DNA from: Candidatus Merdivicinus intestinigallinarum
GTDB taxonomy: Bacteria; Bacillota; Clostridia; Oscillospirales; Ruminococcaceae
DNA length: 64,000 nucleotides
Reading direction: 5' to 3'
Assembly (NCBI GenBank): GCA_018713335.1
Contig: DVOW01000043.1
Coordinates: forward strand, 1-64,000
Part shown: in pieces, positions 9,278-17,906 of the stretch
Layout of the letters: each line of letters opens with the position of its first letter
Position numbering within the stretch: the stretch's first letter is position 1
Made by a program: the position numbers and the translations under genes
The notes under the pieces: model-generated
The model's database searches: none
What the model was told of the DNA's origin: nothing
What the model saw: only the letters and a program-made list of their open reading frames with translations

Positions 9278-10363
9278 ATGACATCTCAATTCAATGGCAT
9301 TACCTCTGGATTAGACCAGCTTTTCCGTCTTTCCCCGGCAAAAAGCCGTTCCATTTCCCCGGAAAACCGCACCGGCGGCAAGGGGATGGGGGCTATGTGC
9401 GATCTGTCCCACGGGACAGCCGGAAACTGCGCCCGGGATTTAGGCAAAGGCTGGAAAGTGAACCCCCACCTCCCCATCAAGCCGGGTGAAACCCTGGTGC
9501 TGGGGGAGATCGAAGGACCAGGCTGCATCCAGCATATCTGGCTGACCCCCACAGGAAAATGGCGCAGCCAAATTCTCCGCATTTACTGGGACGGACAGGA
9601 GAACCCTTCCGTTGAATGCCCTCTGGGCGACTTTTTCGCCTCCGGCTGGGGACAGTACGCGCAGATCTCCGCACTCCCTATCTGTGTCAACCCGGGCAGC
9701 GCCTTTAACAGCTACTGGCAGATGCCTTTCCGCAAATCTTGCCGCATTACGCTGGAAAACCGCGGACTGGAACCTGTAACGGTTTATTACCAGATCGACT
9801 ACACCCTGACCGAGATCCCGGAAGACGCGGCTTACTTCCACGCCCAGTTCCGGCGGGTCAACCCACTCCCCTATAAAGAGGTCTACACCATCCTGGACGG
9901 CGTTCAGGGGCAGGGCCACTACGTTGGGACTTACCTTGCCTGGGGCGTCAATAATAACGGCTGGTGGGGCGAAGGGGAAATCAAGTTCTACATGGACGGC
10001 GACAGCGAATACCCCACCATCTGCGGGACAGGCACCGAGGATTATTTCTGCGGTTCCTATGATTTCGACGTTGGCCCGGATTACCGGGAATTTACCACGC
10101 CTTACACCGGGCTTTCTCAGGTTATCCGCGGCGACGGGCATTACCAGAGCCAGCAGCGCTTTTCCATGTACCGGTTCCATATCACCGACCCCATCCGCTT
10201 TGAAAAGGACCTGAAGGTGACCATTCAGGCTCTGGGCTGGCGGGACGGCGGCCGGTATCTCCCCTTGCAGGACGATATCGCATCGGTGGCCTATTGGTAC
10301 CAGACCATCCCGGCGGCTCCCTTCCCCACCCTGCCGGACCAGGACTATCTGGAAATTATTTGA
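9278..10363 (+). CDS. DUF2961 / glycoside hydrolase family 172 protein
   Basis: GPGCIQHIWLTPT...ILRIYWDGQENPSVECPLGDFFASGWG...EGEIKFYMDGDSEYPTICGTGTEDYFCGSYDF, typical DUF2961 motifs. Confidence 0.88.
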   Translation: MTSQFNGITSGLDQLFRLSPAKSRSISPENRTGGKGMGAMCDLSHGTAGNCARDLGKGWKVNPHLPIKPGETLVLGEIEGPGCIQHIWLTPTGKWRSQILRIYWDGQENPSVECPLGDFFASGWGQYAQISALPICVNPGSAFNSYWQMPFRKSCRITLENRGLEPVTVYYQIDYTLTEIPEDAAYFHAQFRRVNPLPYKEVYTILDGVQGQGHYVGTYLAWGVNNNGWWGEGEIKFYMDGDSEYPTICGTGTEDYFCGSYDFDVGPDYREFTTPYTGLSQVIRGDGHYQSQQRFSMYRFHITDPIRFEKDLKVTIQALGWRDGGRYLPLQDDIASVAYWYQTIPAAPFPTLPDQDYLEII

Positions 10364-10380
10364 CCTTATTAGGGACAGCA

Positions 10381-10412
10381 AAACCCGCCTGCTTGATGCA
10401 GGCGGGTTTTTG
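10381..10412. terminator. bidirectional terminator
   Basis: AAACCCGCCTGC-ttgat-GCAGGCGGGTTTTT between convergent genes. Confidence 0.88.
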
Positions 10413-10423
10413 GATGAGCTTTG

Positions 10424-11602
10424 TTAAATTTCAGGGATTTCGATTTGGATTTCGTGGCCAACCCGGGCGGAATCCGCGATACCGGATAAAATCGCCTGGT
10501 TGTACAGAATCTGGCTGGTGGGAACCGGCGCCGGGGTCCCGTTTTTCGCCGCATCCAGGAAGGTACGGATCTTTTTATCAAACAGATTGGAGTCATCCGG
10601 GATAATGGGGATCTCCGTTTCCACCTGCGCTCCAGCCACTTCATGGTAAATCTTCATGGGGCCGCCCACAGAGCCGTTCCAGCATTCCGTAGAGGGGATC
10701 CGCAGGCCGCCTTTGGTCCCCAGGATAATGGTGTCGCCGGGAGTGTCCATATTCATGGCCCAGGCAATGCGGAAGTCCAGGATGATTCCGCCTTCCAGGC
10801 GAACAAATGCCGCCGCAAAGTCGTCTACGCCAAACAGGTCGGCGTATTCCGGATGGTTGGGGTAATAGCTGGGCATTTTCCCGAAGAAGTCGGATTTATA
10901 GCCCGTTACAGTCAAAGGCTTGGGATAGCCGATGGCATTGAGCACCATGTCCAGGGAGTAGCAGCCGATATCCGCCAAAGCGCCCAGCCCGGCCGTATTT
11001 TCCTCGATGAAGGTTGTGCCGAAGGGGGTCGGGATCCCGCGGCGGCGCCCGCCGCCGGTCTGGATGTAGTAAATCTGCCCCAGTTCGCCGGATTCCACGA
11101 TCTTTTTGATCATCTTCATGTTGGCGTCAAAACGGGGCTGGAACCCAATGGACAGCACTTTCCCGCTGGCTTTTTCCGTGCGGCAAAGGTCGATCGCTTC
11201 CTCCAGGGTCACGCACATGGGCTTTTCCAGAAGGACATGGACGCCTTTTTCCAGGGCGTATTTGGCGCAGGGGACGTGCTGGCGGTTATAGGTGCAGACG
11301 CTGACGGCGTCCAGCTGTTCATTGTCCAGCATTTCCTTGTGACTCGGGTAGCAGCGGACGCCTTCCACGCCGTAACGTTTAAAGAACGCTTCCGCTTTCC
11401 CGGGGATCAAGTCCGCGCCGGCCACGATCTCCACATCGGGCATCCGTTTGTAGCTCTCGATATGAGCTTCCGCGATCCAGCCGGTGCCGATAATGCCCAC
11501 CCGCATTTTTCTGGTGGTGTCTACCGCTGCTTCCTCTTCCTGATTGGTTTTGAACTTGTTGAGGATATCCTGCTCTTTTTCTGCCATTGTCAATCCCTCC
11601 AA
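10424..11602 (-). CDS. Gfo/Idh/MocA family oxidoreductase
   Basis: MRVGIIGTGWIAEAHIESYKRMPDVEIVAGAD...VLLEKPMCVTLEEA. Confidence 0.93.
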   Translation of the reverse strand: MEGLTMAEKEQDILNKFKTNQEEEAAVDTTRKMRVGIIGTGWIAEAHIESYKRMPDVEIVAGADLIPGKAEAFFKRYGVEGVRCYPSHKEMLDNEQLDAVSVCTYNRQHVPCAKYALEKGVHVLLEKPMCVTLEEAIDLCRTEKASGKVLSIGFQPRFDANMKMIKKIVESGELGQIYYIQTGGGRRRGIPTPFGTTFIEENTAGLGALADIGCYSLDMVLNAIGYPKPLTVTGYKSDFFGKMPSYYPNHPEYADLFGVDDFAAAFVRLEGGIILDFRIAWAMNMDTPGDTIILGTKGGLRIPSTECWNGSVGGPMKIYHEVAGAQVETEIPIIPDDSNLFDKKIRTFLDAAKNGTPAPVPTSQILYNQAILSGIADSARVGHEIQIEIPEI

Positions 11603-11609
11603 ACAGGCG

Positions 11610-12437
11610 TTATACGCCCAATTTTTTCAAATATTCACGGCTCATCTGAGCGCATTCCATGGGGGTTTTGCCCATGGAGGGGCGGTCCTGTTCCACTACT
11701 ACCCAAGCTGCGCCTGCATCCTCCGATGCCTTTAAAATGGCCGGGAAATCCTGCATCCCATAACCAACCGGGCGGAACTCAAAAACGTCTTCCCCACCGG
11801 CCTTCTGGTCGTTCCCGATGAGCTCATAAAAGGGCGCGTCCCCTTTCTCGTCCCGGTTTTTCAGATAGAAGTCCTTTAAATGGACCACCGGCGCACGTCC
11901 CGCGTATTTGCGGACATAAGCGGAAGGGTCCTCGCCTGCCACATTGACCCAGCAGGTATCCAGTTCCGTTTGCAGCAGTTCGGCGGGAATCACCCGGTAC
12001 ATGTAATCCAGCCCGTACTCATCCCCGATTTTCTGAAATTCAAAATCATGGTTGTGATAGAGCATGGTCATGCCGTTTTCCGCGGCGACTTTCCCCAGCA
12101 TGGCGATATCCTGCAAGGTTTTTTCAAAATTATCCGTACCGGGGCGCAGTTCTTCCGGAAGATAAGGAACCGCCGCGTATTTGCAGCCAATCTGCGCGTA
12201 TCCCTTTAAAACGCCCTCCGGGTCCTCCAGCATTTCGTTCAGCGGAATGTGGGCCGAAATGGGAATCAGTCCGATTTTTTCCACTAAATCCCGCACCTGT
12301 TCATAAGAATAACCGTACAAACCGGCAAATTCCACGCCGTCGTAGCCCATTTCCTTGATTTTCCGCAAAGTACCCTCCAGGTCCTTTTCTGCGTCCTCCC
12401 GGACGGAATAAACCTGAATTGCCACCTGAAAACTCAC
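11610..12437 (-). CDS. sugar phosphate isomerase/epimerase (xylose isomerase-like TIM barrel)
   Basis: VSFQVAIQVYSVREDAEKDLEGTLRKIKEMGYDGVEFAGLYG; GTG start with AAGGGGG RBS; longer upstream ORF start at 12494 unlikely. Confidence 0.9.
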   Translation of the reverse strand: MSFQVAIQVYSVREDAEKDLEGTLRKIKEMGYDGVEFAGLYGYSYEQVRDLVEKIGLIPISAHIPLNEMLEDPEGVLKGYAQIGCKYAAVPYLPEELRPGTDNFEKTLQDIAMLGKVAAENGMTMLYHNHDFEFQKIGDEYGLDYMYRVIPAELLQTELDTCWVNVAGEDPSAYVRKYAGRAPVVHLKDFYLKNRDEKGDAPFYELIGNDQKAGGEDVFEFRPVGYGMQDFPAILKASEDAGAAWVVVEQDRPSMGKTPMECAQMSREYLKKLGV

Positions 12438-12591
12438 AAAGATACCCCCTTTTAGATGTAATCGTTTTCGCTTTTTATTATACCGGTTTCCCATTCTTCC
12501 GTCAATTCACAGGTTTCACAGAAATGAAAAGCCTTTCTTGTATTTTTAAACAAAAAACAGTGCCTATTCCCTTGGAACAAGCACCATTTTG

Positions 12592-13836
12592 TCATTTTTC
12601 ATCCAATTTCACCGGTGTTACCGCAGCGCCGCGGCTGTCCCGGTATTTTTTGGGGGAGATCCCCACCATCTTTTTAAACACCCGGGTAAAGTAGCTCTGG
12701 TCCTCAAAACCGCACAAATTGGCAATGTCGATGAGGCTGATTTCCTTATCCAAAAGCAGCACTCTGCTTTTTTCGATGCGGACTCGGTTGATGTAATTGG
12801 TCAGGCTTTCCCCGATCTCTTCCTTAAAGATACTGCTTAAATAAGCCTTGCTCAAAAACGCGTTCTTGGCGATTTCATCCAGGGAGAGCTTCTTGTCATA
12901 ATTGGCCCGGACGTATTCCATTGTCTTGTACACCGCGTCAATATGCTTGATCCGGGAAAAATCAAAGGTATAATCAATAAAGCGGTGCATGATCCCTGTC
13001 AGCCATACGCTCAATTCGTCAATGGACTGGAAGCTCTCGATCTTTTGCAGATACTCGTTATTGAACCCAAAAATTTCCTGAACATCCGCACCGGCATCAA
13101 TGCTGGCGCGGGAAATCAGCACCAGCAGTTCCAGGACTCTGGCCTTGATTTCGTCCAAATTGAAATTGCTGAAGAAGAAAATCTCGCCCAGCAGCTGGTT
13201 CAAAAGCTCCCGGGAACCCGCCTTGTCCCGGCCCCGGATCAGGGCCTGGAGCTTCTTTTCCGATTCAATGGGATAGGTGGTTTCCCCGCCGCTGGTCACA
13301 TATTTTTCCTTCACGTCATAAATGGAATTCAACAGGCGTTCCTGCTCATAAACAAAGCTCCCGGCCTTGCTGTGGGGCATCCCGCTGATGCTTGACGTAA
13401 CCGCCGCCAGAATCTCCGACAAATCCGTCATTTGGCGGGGAGTCATCACCGGAAGGCTGGAGATTTCAGAAGCCAGTTCCTCACAGGGAAGCTCCTGCAA
13501 GGTGTCCTGGCAGTTGCCCATAATCACCGGGCCCGCAATCACCCCCCCTGCCAGTTCTCCCCGGTCGTCGGATACAGACGACGCCACAAAAACCAGCCCC
13601 AGGGGGCAGTAATAAACATACCGGCCATTCCAGCGGTAAGCTTCAGAACAGCCGTAGCAATGGGTGCTCAGCCGCATTTGATTATAACTGGAACAGCGCT
13701 CGCAAAATACAGGTGGATCTTCCGGGGACTCCAAAAAGCAGTGCAGGGACATATCAACCACAGAACATGAAATGCCGCACAGGCCAGAAAAATGCCGACT
13801 ATATTTGAGGCAGCGTTCCCGCAGAGATTCCTCCAA
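12592..13836 (-). CDS. AraC family regulator with N-terminal PocR ligand-binding domain
   Basis: CERCSSYNQMRLSTHCYGCSEAYRWNGRYVYYCPLGL (PocR-type Cys motif) plus C-terminal AraC HTH (LSLDEIAKNAFLSKAYLSSIFKEEIGESLTNYINRVRIEKSRVLL). Confidence 0.88.
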   Translation of the reverse strand: MEESLRERCLKYSRHFSGLCGISCSVVDMSLHCFLESPEDPPVFCERCSSYNQMRLSTHCYGCSEAYRWNGRYVYYCPLGLVFVASSVSDDRGELAGGVIAGPVIMGNCQDTLQELPCEELASEISSLPVMTPRQMTDLSEILAAVTSSISGMPHSKAGSFVYEQERLLNSIYDVKEKYVTSGGETTYPIESEKKLQALIRGRDKAGSRELLNQLLGEIFFFSNFNLDEIKARVLELLVLISRASIDAGADVQEIFGFNNEYLQKIESFQSIDELSVWLTGIMHRFIDYTFDFSRIKHIDAVYKTMEYVRANYDKKLSLDEIAKNAFLSKAYLSSIFKEEIGESLTNYINRVRIEKSRVLLLDKEISLIDIANLCGFEDQSYFTRVFKKMVGISPKKYRDSRGAAVTPVKLDEK

Positions 13837-13878
13837 CAGGGACCCCCTCCTTCTAATAATAACTTAAATCCTTACAAA

Positions 13879-13900
13879 GGATCGGGGATTTCCCCGATCC
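13879..13900 (-). terminator. terminator after the DUF4445/ferredoxin gene
   Basis: GGATCGGGGA-tt-TCCCCGATCC. Confidence 0.7.
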
Positions 13901-13941
13901 TCCGACGGATTCATTGTTATTATAGCACAAATCGGGAAAAA

Positions 13942-15504
13942 TTACAAGGCATTATCACCAAACATCATAGAGTCCATGTACTGGTCGCTGAAATACGGGT
14001 TCGAGGAAAGGTCTACGGTTTCCATGGTGTCGGCCAAGCGGCAGGAGGATTCATAAAAGCTATGGTTCTGCAAAAGCATTTCCGCGCCCTCCAAGGCGGC
14101 GTTCCCCAAAACCTCCGCCTTGGGCGCAAGTTCCTTGGGGAACAGGCCGATGGCCGCGGCGTTTTCCACATTGATATGGCTGCCGAAGCCGCCGGCGATT
14201 ACAAAACGCTCCACATCGGAGGGTTCCAGACCGGCCTCGTGGAGAAGGGTGCGGATACCGGCGCAGATGGCGGCTTTGGCCAGCTGCACCGCCCGGACGT
14301 CCTTCTGGGTAAAGAGGGTTTTTTCGCCAAAGCGGAAGGCCAGGTCATCTCCTGCCTCGCAGATATGGTCTGTATAGTCGTGGTCCTCCTCCAAAAGCAG
14401 GCCGGTTTCTTCCACCGCGCCGGTTTTCAAAAGAAGGGCCATGGCGTCAATAACGCCGGAGCCGCAGATGCCTGCATCCGGCAGGTTCCCCACGGTTTCC
14501 ACCTTCACGTCTTTCCCGTCCAGCCAGACCCGCCGGACCGCGCCGCCCAAAGCGGGCATGCCCATGTAAATGCCGGCCCCTTCCAGGGCAGGGCCTGCGG
14601 CGGTGGAGCTGCACCACATTTTCCCCTGATGGGCCAGGGCGATTTCCCCGTTGGTGCCTACGTCGATCAGCAGCGCGGTTTTCTGCTCCTCAGCAATGCC
14701 GCTGGCCAAAACGGCGGTGGTAATGTCCCCTCCTACAAAAGCGGAATTGCAGCGGGTCAAGTAGCAGACGGCATTAGGCGCAGCCGCGAAATGCAGCGGC
14801 TCGTCCCGTCCAAATAGATCCGCCGCCTCAAAAGGCGCATGGGAAAGGGAGTCCACATCCTGATTGGTCAGCAGAAAGAGCATGGTGGTGTTGCCGGTGA
14901 TGACGATCCTGGGGATATCCTCTCCGGAAACGCCGGATTTTTTACACAGTTCCGTAATCAGACTGTCCAGGCACTTTAAAATGCAGTCGGACAGGGCCTG
15001 CCGGTCCCCGGCCAGGGAGCGTTCAATGCGGGAGATAACGTCCGCGCCGAATTTTTCCTGGGGGTTCTGGGCGCAGGCCGTGGCCAGTTCTTTGCCGTTC
15101 GACAGGTCAATGAGGGACGCGGCCACCGTAGTTGTGCCGATGTCCACTGCGACGCTGACCCCTTCTGCTTCGTCCCGTTCAAATTCCCGGGAAACGGCGT
15201 CTGTCTGGATGTCGGCAATATCGCTGCGGCCGGGCAGAGTGATCTCCACATCCCCCGTAACGATTGCCTGGCAGGAAAGCCGGGTGCCGGACTGGATCTC
15301 TTCTTCTGTCAGCAGTTTCTTTTCTTCCGGGGAAAGGGGCGACAAGCTGCCCAGGGCTTTCACCTTGCATTTGCCGCAGCGGCCGTTTCCGGCGCAGGGC
15401 AGGTCCATATGCTGCCCCGCCAGATCCAATGCCTGGGAAATTTTCATAGGTTCCGTTAGGTTTACGGAAACGGTTTCCTGACCCGCAAAAATTTTAACAG
15501 TCAT
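13942..15504 (-). CDS. ferredoxin-ASKHA (DUF4445) protein, corrinoid activation/RACE-like
   Basis: N-terminal 2Fe-2S motif CAGNGRCGKCKV...LSCQ; ASKHA-type motifs VAVDIGTTTVAASLIDL, ALLIDVGTNGEIAL, FVIAGGFGSHINVENA. Confidence 0.9.
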   Translation of the reverse strand: MTVKIFAGQETVSVNLTEPMKISQALDLAGQHMDLPCAGNGRCGKCKVKALGSLSPLSPEEKKLLTEEEIQSGTRLSCQAIVTGDVEITLPGRSDIADIQTDAVSREFERDEAEGVSVAVDIGTTTVAASLIDLSNGKELATACAQNPQEKFGADVISRIERSLAGDRQALSDCILKCLDSLITELCKKSGVSGEDIPRIVITGNTTMLFLLTNQDVDSLSHAPFEAADLFGRDEPLHFAAAPNAVCYLTRCNSAFVGGDITTAVLASGIAEEQKTALLIDVGTNGEIALAHQGKMWCSSTAAGPALEGAGIYMGMPALGGAVRRVWLDGKDVKVETVGNLPDAGICGSGVIDAMALLLKTGAVEETGLLLEEDHDYTDHICEAGDDLAFRFGEKTLFTQKDVRAVQLAKAAICAGIRTLLHEAGLEPSDVERFVIAGGFGSHINVENAAAIGLFPKELAPKAEVLGNAALEGAEMLLQNHSFYESSCRLADTMETVDLSSNPYFSDQYMDSMMFGDNAL

Positions 15505-15515
15505 GTCCGTCCCCC

Positions 15516-16073
15516 CTATTCATTGGCGTCCTGAAACAGGCACATACCGAAATAAGTTACAGTGTTAGCGCCGTTGATGTACTTCATCCCCACTTTGGGA
15601 GCCAGCTGGGAAACGGCGACGCCGTAGGCTTCCAAAGAGGACAGGGCTTCCTCCGGGAACCGGCAGGGTTCCTCGTCCAAAATGGCGCAGCGGGCGCAGC
15701 GGCGGCATCCGCCGGCGGAAAGGTGCAGGAAATCCCCATTCCAGATCCCCTTTGTCCGCTGGATGAACTCCCGGCTGTTTTTCTCGTGGGTCTCCCCCGC
15801 GGCCATCATCCCCTCGAAGTCGTAGGAATCCTCCAGCTCCCCGATGCTCTGGTAAACGACTGCCCACTGGTAGCCCTTGGCTTTTTCAATGAGCTCGTTG
15901 ATTTCCCCCACATGAGGCGGACAGGTCCAGCATTTGCCGTACCGTCCGCACTGATTGGCCTCGCAGGCCTTGCGGAAAGCCGGGTCAAACGGGATCTTCT
16001 CCACGGCGATAATGCCGGCGTTGGCAAAGCCGCATTCTTTTGCAATATCACATAAAAAAGAAAAATCTTTCAT
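15516..16073 (-). CDS. DUF2284 metal-binding protein
   Basis: Cys-rich GRYGKCWTCPPHVG...HLSAGGCRRCARCAILDEEPCRFPE. Confidence 0.85.
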   Translation of the reverse strand: MKDFSFLCDIAKECGFANAGIIAVEKIPFDPAFRKACEANQCGRYGKCWTCPPHVGEINELIEKAKGYQWAVVYQSIGELEDSYDFEGMMAAGETHEKNSREFIQRTKGIWNGDFLHLSAGGCRRCARCAILDEEPCRFPEEALSSLEAYGVAVSQLAPKVGMKYINGANTVTYFGMCLFQDANE

Positions 16074-16183
16074 GCTGACAGCACCTCTTTATTATTTATC
16101 CCTCCCTATCATATCGGTTTTTGGGAAAAAGGTCTATCAAATTTTTTGAACTTTTTTCATTTTTTACTGAATCTAACAGAAAT

Positions 16184-16205
16184 CCCCTGCCAAAACCGGC
16201 AGGGG
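16184..16205 (-). terminator. terminator after mgtE
   Basis: CCCCTGCC-aaaacc-GGCAGGGG. Confidence 0.65.
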
Positions 16206-16211
16206 AACCTT

Positions 16212-17546
16212 TTAGGAAAGATGCAGGATCCAAAGGGCGATGTTGAAATAAATGAAGATGGAGCAGGCGTCCACCACTGTAGTAATCAGGGGCGAAGCCA
16301 TAATGGCCGGGTCTAAGCGGCAGCGTTTGGCGGCCATGGGCAGCAGGCAGCCCATGAGTTTGGACAGGAAGACCGTGGCATACATACTGAGGGCCACAGT
16401 CAGGCCCACCGGCGCCGACTGGTAGCGCAGGAAAATCCAGAAGAAATTCACCGGCGCTAAAACGGCCCCCACCAGCAAGGACACCCGCGCCTCTTTCCAA
16501 ATGACCTTTAGGATATCCCGGGTGCTTACCTCCCCCAGAGCCATGCCCCGGATCACCAGGGTGGAGCTTTGGGAGCCGCAGTTCCCACCGGTATCCATGA
16601 GCATGGGGATAAAGGAAACCAGAAGCGGGATCGCCGCGAAAGCATCCTCATAATGGCTGATGATCTGGCCGGTTAGGATGCCGGAAATCATCAAAAACAA
16701 GAGCCACACCACCCGTTTCCGGGCGTGGACAAACACAGAAGTTTTCAAATACGGCGTTTCGCTGGGCTCCATGGCGGCCATTTTTTCAAAGTCCTCGGTG
16801 TTGGCCTCCTGGATGGCGTCCACCGCGTCGTCTACAGTGATAATGCCCACTAAGCGACGCTCTTTATCCACCACCGGCAGGGCCAGCATATCATATTTCT
16901 GGAACAGCCGCCCAACCTCCTCATCGGAAGCGGTAGTTTCCACACAGATGGGGTTTTCCGTCATCAAATCCCCGATTTTGGCCCCTTCTTCCGCCAAAAG
17001 CAGCTCCCGGACCGCCACGGCCCCTTCCAGAAGACGGCCATCGTCCATGACATAACAGGTATAAACGGTTTCTTTGTCCACCGCTTCCTTTTTGATGCGG
17101 TCGAAGGCCTGCCGGACAGTCATGCTCTTTTTGAGCCCCACATATTCCGTGGTCATAATGCTTCCGGCTGTCCCGTCCTCATACTGCAAAAGGCGGTTCA
17201 AAAGATGGCGGGTATCCGGGTCCGTTACCTTCAGGACGCGTTTGACCACGCTGGCAGGCATTTCCTCCAGCATATCCACCGTGTCGTCCATAAACTGGGA
17301 ATCCAGTACGCCCCGCAGCTCCACGTCTGTCAGGGCGGAAATCACCTGTTCCTGCACCTCCGGGGACATATAGGCGAAAGCCTCGGCTGCCGTTTCCTTG
17401 GGAAGCAGCCGGAACAGCATCACCGTTTCCTCCGGGGACATTTCCTCAAACATCCCGGCAATGTCCACAGGGTTCATCTCTTCCATCACTGCCCGGGCGT
17501 CATGGAATTTCTGGGCGCGGATCAGCTCCAATGCTTTGTTCATCAT
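16212..17546 (-). CDS. mgtE: magnesium transporter MgtE
   Basis: N-domain, two CBS domains, C-terminal TM with LVSFIPMLMDTGGNCGSQSSTLVIRGMALGEV. Confidence 0.94.
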   Translation of the reverse strand: MMNKALELIRAQKFHDARAVMEEMNPVDIAGMFEEMSPEETVMLFRLLPKETAAEAFAYMSPEVQEQVISALTDVELRGVLDSQFMDDTVDMLEEMPASVVKRVLKVTDPDTRHLLNRLLQYEDGTAGSIMTTEYVGLKKSMTVRQAFDRIKKEAVDKETVYTCYVMDDGRLLEGAVAVRELLLAEEGAKIGDLMTENPICVETTASDEEVGRLFQKYDMLALPVVDKERRLVGIITVDDAVDAIQEANTEDFEKMAAMEPSETPYLKTSVFVHARKRVVWLLFLMISGILTGQIISHYEDAFAAIPLLVSFIPMLMDTGGNCGSQSSTLVIRGMALGEVSTRDILKVIWKEARVSLLVGAVLAPVNFFWIFLRYQSAPVGLTVALSMYATVFLSKLMGCLLPMAAKRCRLDPAIMASPLITTVVDACSIFIYFNIALWILHLS

Positions 17547-17564
17547 TGCGTTCAGCCTCCTTTT

Positions 17565-17656
17565 GGGCGGCTGGACACAGCTCCATCAGCCGGTTCTCAT
17601 TTTCCATAGTCCAACTCCGTGTTTGGAGCACAGAAAATGAGAATCAGCGGCCGCCC
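17565..17656 (-). promoter_or_regulatory. structured 5' leader of mgtE, candidate cis-regulatory RNA
   Basis: outer helix GGGCGGC/GCCGCCC (17565-17571/17650-17656), perfect 11-bp inner helix TTCTCATTTTC/GAAAATGAGAA (17594-17604/17633-17643), ending directly before the RBS. Confidence 0.5.
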
Positions 17657-17872
17657 GTATTCAATTGTTTGTTACTAGGGGGATACGGACTCATATCCAT
17701 ATTCACTCTGCCTTTCTGCCGGATATCCGGCTCTTTCATTATAACATAAAACGGAAATATGTAAAGTGTTTTTGAAAAAATTAAAGAAATCCGGCGATAT
17801 TTTTAGATTTTATTCATATTCTCCCGTTTTCCGATAATTTTGGCAAAAATCCTCCGTCAATCAAAAAGAAAA

Positions 17873-17892
17873 AGGCGGGGGATATCCCCGCC
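17873..17892 (-). terminator. terminator after clpE-like gene
   Basis: AGGCGGGGAT/ATCCCCGCCT palindrome. Confidence 0.65.
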
Positions 17893-17906
17893 TATGCAAG
17901 ATCCTT

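Noticed and set aside
17547-17760. mgtE leader as a classical M-box riboswitch
   Set aside because: I could not find the conserved M-box core by eye; left as an unassigned structured leader.
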